From: Crocodylus rhombifer
Taxonomy: Eukaryota > Chordata > Crocodylia > Crocodylidae
Reading direction: 5' to 3'
NCBI GenBank assembly: GCA_038503035.1
Contig: JAVSML010025229.1
Coordinates: 62,001-126,000, forward strand
DNA: 64,000 nucleotides
Shown: positions 57,255-64,000 of the stretch, one piece after another
How the letters are laid out: each line of letters begins with the position of its first letter
Position numbering within the stretch: the first letter of the stretch is position 1
The notes under the pieces: generated by a model
What the model saw: only the letters and a program-made list of their open reading frames with translations
Told to the model about the DNA's origin: nothing
Database searches by the model: none
Program-made: the position numbers and the translations under genes

Positions 57255-58450
57255 AGATAACGTAAAGTTGATTGGGTTGGCAAGGTTCTTTGGGAAGATG
57301 TGATATCTTTCATTAGACCAACTAAATAGTTGGGAAAAGTTCTTTGCAAGCTTTCAGGCACAAACCCCCTTCTTCAGGCAATGGGAGATTCTGCTGCTGT
57401 TATGAGTTCTCCAGGTAAAAAAGAAGCTACAGTAAATGAGAAGGCAGTGAAGATGCAGATGAACGGAAGTTTGGAAGACAAATGGTGGCGAGGGGGTGGT
57501 GGTGGGGGAAGTGTGAAGGAAAACAAATGGTCAGCTAACAGGCAGGTTATCTGGTGTGTTAAACGTCAGGCGGGTTGTAAAGTGTAATAAATCTAATATC
57601 TATATTAAAGTCCATGATTTTTTGTATCCCATAGATTTATGAAGTGAAATTTGTAGGCTCGTCTACGAAAGGTGTTTTGTAAGTTCCCTCTGAGGATTAG
57701 AACTGAGACTGGAGATGGAGTGACTGTGAGAAGTGTGCCCCCACAAGTAACTGGACATTTTTGTCTTTGATGGATTTTTGCTGTGCGTTCATTCTGGGAC
57801 GCAGTTGTTGCTAGGTCTCTCCTACATATTTTTCATCAGGGCATTTAGTGCACTGGATGAGATATATTACATTTCTGGAGGTGCAGATGTAAGATCTAGG
57901 AACAACGATGCTGCTGTTGTGGGGTGTAGTTATGGTGGGACTGGCGGAGATGTGTTAGCAGGTTTTACATTTCCTGTCTTGGAATGGTCTGGATCCATTC
58001 AGTGTGCTTTGGGCCATAGGAAGTTTGCTTCTGGTGATGAGGTTAGCAAAGTTTGGTTCTTGTTTAAAGGCTAGGATGGGTGGCTCTGGAAAGATCTCTT
58101 TAAGAATTGGGTCTTCTTTTAGTATGGGTTACAATTGTTTGAGGATGTTCCGTATAGGTTCCAGAGAAGGATGGTATGTCATAACTAATGGTGTATGATT
58201 TGTGGGGATTTTTTTTGTACTGCAGCAATTCTTGATGTGGTATCCAGGAGGATATCTGATTGGGTTAGCATTTCCCTCCGCATTGGCTGTGAGGACAGGT
58301 CTCATCTACAAACTTGTCCATCATCACTATGTTGATCTGGGGTGGGGTGAAGTATAATTTGTGAATGTGCTGCTGCATGACCAAAAACTCCTTGTGTAAG
58401 TCTAGTTAGAGTCACAAAACTGTCCTTGTGCTAATATAGTGTGTGTTACT
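57255..58450 (-). mobile_element. Penelope-like retroelement, 3' part with GIY-YIG endonuclease and 3' end
   Basis: Read on the minus strand, the C-terminal coding part lies at the right and the PLE 3' terminus at the left. The end signature is CCCAACTATTTAGTTGGTCTAATGAAAGATATC (57309-57341) preceded by TGCCTGAAGAAGGGGGTTTGTGCCTGAAAGC (57350-57380). A purine-rich segment near 57487-57512 interrupts the 3' UTR. 5'-truncated near 58450. Confidence 0.7.
57680..58330 (-). pseudogene. Penelope RT C-terminus with GIY-YIG endonuclease, pseudogene
   Basis: PLE proteins combine a reverse transcriptase with a GIY-YIG nuclease that nicks the target. On the minus strand I read ILKEIFPEPPILAFKQEPN followed by FANLITRSKLP (linker after the RT, 58020-58120). 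Then come RKCKTC (start of the Cys-rich linker, ~57970), NVIYLIQCTKCPDEKYVGET (about 57815-57875) and QQLRPRMNAQQKSIKD. In the nuclease motif the YLIQC and YVGET parts stand for the GIY and YIG strands, with the Arg of RPRMN conserved. At least one stop breaks the upstream part. The RT core itself is not in the copy. Confidence 0.7.
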
Positions 58451-58473
58451 AAACTAGGTGTTACTAGGTGGTG

Positions 58474-58512
58474 GGTGCGTGCGTGCGTGCGTGCGTGCCT
58501 GCGTGTGTGTGT
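58474..58512. repeat. (TGCG)n / (TG)n microsatellite
   Basis: GTGCGTGCGTGCGTGCGTGC followed by CTGCGTGTGTGTGTAGG. CpG-containing and largely uninterrupted, so probably recent. Confidence 0.9.
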
Positions 58513-58514
58513 AG

Positions 58515-60400
58515 GATAAGCTATGCTGGCAAAAGCAGTAGTTCCAGTATAGCTGTGCACATATTAAGAGCAGATTGTCAGTGTACGATGCTGGTACACT
58601 CCTACCCTGGACTTGGCCTTCACACCTGGTCCTACAAACTTGACTGACTGAACTTGTAACTTAGGCAGATAGTTCCCAGGACATCAGTTAGGAGGTGTCA
58701 GGAGGAACAAGGGCTATGCTTATGTGTCTAAGCGCTGCTCTTAAAATTAACAAACATGTCATCTTCTCCCCAGGAACCAAAGGGAAGACAAAACACCTGC
58801 CCTGGGTGCCCCTAACAGGTATAAAATGAGGGAGGCTATTCAGAGACAAAGCACTGACTCTGGAAAACACCCAGCAATACAGATATATCAATGATTAGTA
58901 AAGCAAACCCCGCTCCACTCCCAAGCTACCTTTTGCAGCAGCCTTTTAACTCAGTTCTCCCTCTGCCAGTGTGAACAACCAATAACAAACGTCCCTTTAA
59001 CACACGCCCACCTTCCCTCTCTGTAACACTTCACTTATGAGATGGCATCAGCAGGAAGTTTAGCCCCAAAGTCTGGGAGTTCCCTCAGTCAGGCAGGACT
59101 GTCTCGAGGCACCTGAGGCAGAGCTGCCTGGTCTGGGCCAAGGGTCCATTGCCTACCTCAGCAATTGTAATTCCAGCTCTGCTGGAATTAAGTCATGGCT
59201 GTAGGTCAGTACCACTCAGGACTCGGAGCTGGGCTGTCACTGCCCTCTGAAGCTACCTCTGCACTGTTTCTCATTGGAGACTCACCTGTTTCCTGTGACA
59301 GCACAGAATGGCAGCTCCCTCCCTCTGTGCACAGGCAAGGCTTCTTAGAAATGCAGTGGTGCATCTCAAAGGAAAAAAAAATCATTACGATTTCACAGCT
59401 ATAAACCTCACTGGCTGATACCAGGTTTGCCAGCATCAGACACTAGGATCAAGTGGAAAGTTTTTGCCCAGTCACTTCTGTCAGCCATTTCCTGGGTATT
59501 GAGCCAGTGCCTATGTACTTCTTGCTGGTGCAAGATGCACCTACTCCAGTGTAACCGTTTCTCCTACACCCTTTATCTTGTCTGTTTTGACTGCGAGCCC
59601 ATCGAGACAGGAACCCTCTCTGACCAGGGATATGTGAAGCACCTAACAAATAGCATTGCTGTAGTGTGAATTAACACGTTTACCATAGATTATTATGTTA
59701 AAGTACATTTCTATTATGTTCATATGCCCAGATCCTCAGCTGGTCTTAATGAATGTAGCTCCATTGAATAGATGGATCTAGTCTGGTGTCTGTTGTTGTA
59801 CTCTGGAATCCACGTCCCATTGAGGTGTGAGGTCTGAAGGATACCACTCATCATGTCCATTGCAGAGCTATTCAAAAGAATCCTTAGAGGAAAAAGAACA
59901 TAGTTTGAGCACGTAAGTGTAGGAAAATTCTTGTTGACTCTTCAAAGACTTGTGCCTTCAGGGGACATGAAGTATTCTGGTACACTGTTTGGCTGTCAGT
60001 CTTCTGCTACCTATGTGTTCTGCAGTGTGGTTGGAAGCTATGTTTTTCTAAGAGAGATCCATTTTCTTCCAGGCAGACAAAACTCTCCAAGGACACCTCC
60101 TGGGTAGTGCAGAGATGGCCAAGAATGCAGTGCAAGCTGCAGTCATATACTGCTGTCAGCTGATGCCTTCACCTTCAGTGTTTTGATGTTGCCTAGGAAG
60201 ACTTCAAGGTCCAGCATGTGCTCCTCTACATTGGTCCAAGCAGCTACTGGTTAAATCCAGACAGGGTGGTGTATACAGGCATCTAGAATATTTCCAGAAG
60301 TGTCTAAATCTTTTAGGATGCTAAGTCCCATTTTCAAAAGTAGCCTAAAAAATATTTAAGGGTCTAATTATCTGATCTGCACCTTGGAGCCTATGTTCAT
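58515..60400. other. Gene-free stretch with a MIR trace
   Basis: GACTGCGAGCCCATCGAGACAGGAACCCTCTCTG (59588-59621) is the 3' segment of an amniote MIR on the plus strand. Remaining frames are at most 80 codons without a domain. Nothing else could be supported. Confidence 0.4.
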
Positions 60401-60450
60401 GGGATGATAGGAAAGTTAGGCTGGAAGAGACCTCACAGGATCATCTAGTC

Positions 60451-60720
60451 CAGGGGTTCTCAACCCCCAGGCCATGGCCTGGTACCGGGCCGTGGAGGGT
60501 TGGCTGCCAGTCCACGGGAGGGTTGGCTGCTGGACCTTAAGTCCAGAAGTGACCAGCATACTGTGGACTGGCAGCCAACTCTTTTTTATACTGAATATAA
60601 AATAGAGTTGGCTGCCCCCCTGCAGTATGCTGGTCACTGCTGGTCTGTGGTTTGCCGGTCCACGGTCACTTCTGGTCTATAGCTTGCTGGTCCACAGCAT
60701 AAAAAGGTTGGGAACCCCTG
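60451..60720. mobile_element. hAT-type MITE, 270 bp, inside a CR1
   Basis: TIRs CAGGGGTTCTCAACC and GGTTGGGAACCCCTG; exact 8-bp duplication ATCTAGTC (60443-60450 and 60721-60728). The interior is a hairpin of GTTGGCTGCCAGTCCAC-type repeats around TTTTTTATACTGAATATAAAAT. The host CR1 sequence reads through after removing the element and one duplication copy. Confidence 0.92.
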
Positions 60721-61069
60721 ATCTAGTCCAGCCCTCTGCTCCAGGTGCAATCATTCCAGATTAGATCATTCTGAAACCTAGCCCCATCTTCCTGAGTATC
60801 TGCAACTTCACCCAACTTGATGTCATGCACAAAGTTGCTAGGTATGGAGTCAGTCATACCCTCCAAATCATTAGTAAAGACATCAAACAATACTGAATCC
60901 AGAACAAACCCCTGGGGAACCCACTTGATACTTCCTCCCAGCTAACTATTGAGCTATTGATGATTACTTGTTGTGCATGATGATCCAATTAGATATGTAT
61001 TCCCCTTGCACTCCTTTCATCTAACCTATGTTGTTTTATGTTATTAATGAGAATGTTGTAGGAGACCAT

Positions 61070-61648
61070 TTAGGGTGCTTACAGAAGTGACATTTTTTGT
61101 GCAATCAGGCCCCTGAAAGCACTCTACAGCCATGACTTAACAAACATGCATGGCTGCAGAGCACTTTTAAAATGGGTGATTGTGCGAAAAATTACCCCTA
61201 ATAAAATGAAGTATTAGATTAAGACACTTTAAAGCAGAGTGCTTTAGAGAACTTGTTCCCTCCAGGGTTAATTTTGTGTGTGGGGATGGGGCTGGGCTGG
61301 TGCTCACACGGGGTGGGGTGGGCAGTCAGCAGGGGATGGACGGAAAACAGGAGGGAGCAGCTGGCAGCTCTGTGCTGGGTGTTCCCTCCCGTTCCCCCTC
61401 CCTTCCCTGTTGACAGCTGGGGGGAGGGTGGGGATGGGGTGAGAGGTGGTTTGGCATGCTCCTCAGAGGATACTGGATCACCCTCACCTGCTGGTCAGGC
61501 CAATTCAGGCAGACTCCAGCACTCTCCCCCTGGGCCCCCCCCCCAACCCAACGGGTGAAAATCTGTTGGGTCGCAGGGTGGGGAGTCACTCTAAATTATG
61601 GTGCTTTATGTAAAGCACTGTAAGTTCGAGCAGGACCCTGAACATCTG
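61070..61648. mobile_element. Non-autonomous TIR element related to 18471-18878, inside a CR1
   Basis: The left end TTTAGGGTGCTTACAGAAGTG resembles the TIR at 18471. The interior shares GAGCACTTTTAAAATGGGTGA, AATAAAATGAAGTATTAGATT and AAAGCAGAGTGCTTTAG. A GC-rich insert-like segment (61257-61560, GGGGTGGGGTGGGC and GGGGGGAGGGTGGGG) separates it from a terminal TATGGTGCTTTATGTAAAGCACTGTAAG. Limits are set by where CR1 homology stops and resumes. Confidence 0.5.
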
Positions 61649-61964
61649 CAGGGACCCCTACAAAGCTTTGCTAAAAGCAAGGTATATCACAGCCACTGCT
61701 ATCTCCCATCCACAGGGCCTGCCACCTTATAGAAGGAAATCAAGTTGGTCAGGCATGACTTGTTCTTGGTGAATCCATGCTGGCTGTTCCTGATTATCAC
61801 CTTGTTCTCTGCTAGGTGCTCAGAGATGGAGTCCTTGAGGACCTGGTTTAAGATCTTTCCAGGTATTGAGATAAGGCTGACTGCTCTGTAATTACCTGGA
61901 TTTTCCTCTTCCTTTTCTATATTTGACCTTTTCCAGTTATCCAGGACCTCACCTGAAGTCCAGC

Positions 61965-62814
61965 TCCGAGTTTTGCTCCAGCTCCGGCTCTGGCAACAGC
62001 TGGCAGGCTTCATGGCTGCAGGAAGGGCTACCAACCCTGCAGCTTTCACCCTGCTGCGCCTTAACACACACAGTGTCACCCATGTCATGAGTTTTGCTTG
62101 TCCGCAGCTCGAGGTACAGTTTCCCCCAAACCCCTGCACTTATCTGCTTGAAATTTGGAAGGCTTTGCGGCCTCAGCAGGCGCTACCACCCCTACAGTTT
62201 TCACCCCCCTGTGGTGTAACACAGTGGTCTCCAAACTTTTTTGATCACGCACCGCTATCAGTAAACATTTTTTGAGCATGCACCCCCAATATATGTATAT
62301 TTATATTTGTGCACCCCATCAGTAAAAAAATTTTGAGCACGCACCCCCAATATATGTATATTTATATAAATATAAATATAAATAGAAGCTCTAATATTTT
62401 CTTCCTGCACCCCAATGGATCATCTTGCGCACCCCCTGGGGTGCGCACACCCCACTTTGGAGACCAGTGGTGTAACACATAGATGTGACATGCGTTTTGC
62501 TTTCAAGAACTTGGGGTGCAGTTCCCCCAAACCCTGCATCTATCTCCTTGAAATTGGCAAGCTTTGTGGCCTCAGCAGGGGCTACCACCCCTGCAAGCTT
62601 CATCCACGTCAGACAGAAAACAACAAAGTTATAGATATTTCATTGATTCTCCATTATACCCTATGGCTGGATCTCTGAGGAGGCACCAAAGTTTTGGAGC
62701 CATTTCGGCCAGATCAAAGCAGGAATCCAGTCTGGAGCTCTGAATCGGATCCCTGGCATCCAAAGCATCCAGATCCAAAGTCAGATCGAATAGCTGCCTA
62801 CTCTCACAGGCCTA
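61965..62814. mobile_element. hAT element of the ~150-bp module family (element III)
   Basis: The right end is GCCTACTCTCACAGGCCTA, the complement of the TAGGCCTGTGTGAGTCGGC end of element II. The inner part CCAGTCTGGAGCTCTGAATCGGATCC mirrors 12425-12460. Modules with CTTAACACACACAGTGTCACCCATGTCATGAGTTTTGC (62060-62100) and CCTGCACTTATCTGCTTGAAATTTGG (62135-62160) match elements I and II. The left end, at the CR1 junction near 61965, lacks a clear TIR, so the copy may be truncated. Confidence 0.6.
62222..62469. mobile_element. hAT-type MITE, 248 bp, nested in element III
   Basis: Left CAGTGGTCTCCAAACTTTTT and right CCCACTTTGGAGACCAGTG; exact 8-bp duplication GTGTAACA (62214-62221 and 62470-62477). 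The interior contains two tandem copies of ACGCACCCCCAATATATGTATATTTATAT-type sequence (about 62 bp apart), followed by an (ATAAAT)n patch. Confidence 0.9.
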
Positions 62815-62999
62815 CTGTTTATGAGCAGCAAAACAAGAGCTTTCCCCCAGTTGGCCTCTTCAACACCTATACCAAAAAGTTATCCCCAAAACACGCAAAG
62901 TACTTGCTTGTGCACTGTTGCGTTTCCCTCCCAGCTGATGTCATGTCAATTAAAGCCCCTCATGAAGAATCAAGACCTGCAATTTGTAAACTTATGTTA

Positions 63000-63290
63000 G
63001 CTGTTTGAAGGAGGCCTCATTCACCTCTCTCTCCCGGTGTGGTGGCTTATAGCAGACACCCGCGACGATAATACCCTTGTTGCTCACCCCTTTGACCTTT
63101 ACCCAGAGGCTTTCAGAGAGCTTACTTCCTACTCCGTACTGCACCTTAGAATATATGTACATCTCCTTCCTATATACAGCAAAATCTCCTCCCTTTTTTC
63201 TCCTGCCTATCCTTTCTGAACAGGTTATATCCATCAATGACAGTACTCCAGTCATGTGAATTATCCCATTATGTCTCTGTTATCATAATT
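63000..63290 (-). mobile_element. CR1-type LINE endonuclease fragment
   Basis: Minus frame 62992-63255 reads GRRKKGGDFAVYRKEMYIYS, SLWVKVKGVSNKGIIVAGV and CYKPPHREREVNEASFKQLT. This matches the central part of the CR1/L2 apurinic-type endonuclease (compare VGVYYRPPNQGEELDQEF at 41270). Only ~90 residues are present and neither the RT nor a 3' end adjoins it. The flanks are not recognisable. Confidence 0.7.
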
Positions 63291-63294
63291 CTAT

Positions 63295-64000
63295 GACTGT
63301 ACTAGGACTTTCAATTTTTTATGCTTTTTCCTTATGCTTCTCTCATTAGTATATAAGCCTTTCAAGTAACTAGCCAATTGTACCAATATCCTGCTGGCTT
63401 TAAATAAGACTTGGATGTATGCCACTTTTGAAAGTGGACATCACCTCCTAAAGCCACTCAGGTGTTTCATAAAATTCCAACCTTTGCCTCTAGACTATGC
63501 TCCAGTGTCCAGCAAAGAGGGGGCCAGCTGCAAATGTATCCATCTCATGCAAGGAAAGCCCCGCTCTTGGCATTCTGGGAGAAATTTCATCTGCCTTTCT
63601 ACAGCAAATGCCAATAATCCAACCAGCAGAGAGTTCCAATGTAGTGGTTCTGCATTCAGATTGCAGAGCATCCAGCAGTCAAAGCCAGCTCCTGTGTGGA
63701 GGTGAACACCGTCAATTCTCATCAACTTCAATGGGAGCTGTGGGTACTGAGCAACTCCTCAAAAACATTCACCATCTTGCAGGCCAGGGCTCTTATTCTG
63801 CAAACAAGCCCACTTATAAATTATTTTGTAAAAAGCAACCGTTTATACTTAGCTGCTGTCTTCTTCTTCAAAGCAGTCTGGGCCAGATTTTTTAAAAGGT
63901 ATTCAGAGCCCAAAAGATAATGAGTGGTGCCCAGATACTTCAGTGGAAGGGAGGCAGACCTACCTCACACCTGTCTGCATCTTCAGGCACCTGATTGGCT
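63295..64000. other. Gene-free stretch at the window end
   Basis: Overlapping frames of 74-132 codons at 63415-63920 have no recognisable domain. CATCAACTTCAATGGGAGCTGTGGGTACTGAGCA (63720-63753) looks like a decayed ancient repeat common in sauropsid DNA. Confidence 0.4.

Larger units (their letters stand above)
60405..61960 (-). mobile_element. CR1 LINE, old, interrupted by two DNA transposons
   Basis: The 3' end is at the left (GATAGGAAAGTTAGGCTGGAAGAGACCTCACAGGATC). The RT part resumes at 60730-61068 and again at 61650-61960. In the last piece I read on the minus strand GEVLDNWKRSNIEKEEENPG, NYRAVSLISIPGKILNQVL and SQHGFTKNKSCLTNLISFYK. The interruptions are the hAT MITE at 60451-60720 and a TIR element at about 61070-61648. 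The lineage resembles that at 21318 more than the young copy at 41214. Confidence 0.85.

Noticed and set aside
61070..61648. Assignment of this element as hAT by an 8-bp duplication
   Set aside because: Flanks GAGACCAT and GGGACCCC agree only at five of eight positions and the right end does not match the left.
1..64000. Bacterial-type features, CRISPR arrays, operons or a novel defence-like system
   Set aside because: Composition, repeat families and lack of dense coding show vertebrate nuclear DNA; no spaced direct repeats or gene clusters of that type were seen.

Overview
The window reads as non-coding DNA of a sauropsid vertebrate. A crocodilian is my best guess and a turtle the main alternative. 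It is dominated by chicken-repeat-1 (CR1) LINEs with the typical 3' end, by many hAT-type non-autonomous DNA transposons with 8-bp target duplications, by PIF/Harbinger and Penelope-like elements, by long solo LTRs, and by old amniote MIR SINEs. I see no L1 or Alu. No host protein-coding exon, operon, ribosome-binding site or CRISPR array could be supported, and long open reading frames occur only inside mobile elements. The species call is an inference from repeat content.

Layout. 0-3 kb: a ~735-bp foldback whose left end is cut by the window, a partial third copy of one arm, a G-rich tandem tract and a hAT MITE. 4.1-5.6 kb and 9.1-10.5 kb: two solo LTRs of ~1.45 kb, both minus strand, with 4-bp duplications CCAT and CTAG. 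6.7 kb: a tRNA-Gly relic. 11-16.2 kb: a dense transposon block holding a hAT element built of ~150-bp modules, a 1.3-kb foldback of the same modules, and a decayed Harbinger transposon with both of its genes (DDE transposase and Myb-like protein, convergent). 18-25 kb: a TIR element, CR1 fragments, a Penelope 3' hairpin, a third probable LTR and a hAT transposase pseudogene with a TTF-type zinc finger. 26-32.9 kb: MITEs, MIRs, a CR1 RT fragment and a hAT MITE. 35-43.8 kb: CR1 3' ends, a TIR element with AAACCGGTTT motifs, more hAT MITEs, and the best-preserved gene of the window, a CR1 ORF2 with an 805-codon open frame. 45-48.8 kb: an old CR1 and two more copies of the AAACCGGTTT element, one internally duplicated. 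50-56 kb: CR1 ends, MIRs, a hAT MITE and a local 66-bp duplication. 57-58.5 kb: a Penelope-like element with a GIY-YIG endonuclease. 60.4-63.3 kb: an old CR1 with a hAT MITE and a TIR element inside it, followed by a module-bearing hAT that itself carries a hAT MITE, then a CR1 endonuclease fragment.

How the parts relate. The genes present are transposition genes: CR1 and Penelope RT/endonucleases, hAT and Harbinger transposases, and a Myb-like Harbinger partner. All are broken to different degrees. The short TIR elements have no genes and would have depended on transposases supplied elsewhere. The window is best read as a layered record of transposition in an intron or intergenic region. Boundaries given as approximate were judged by eye.
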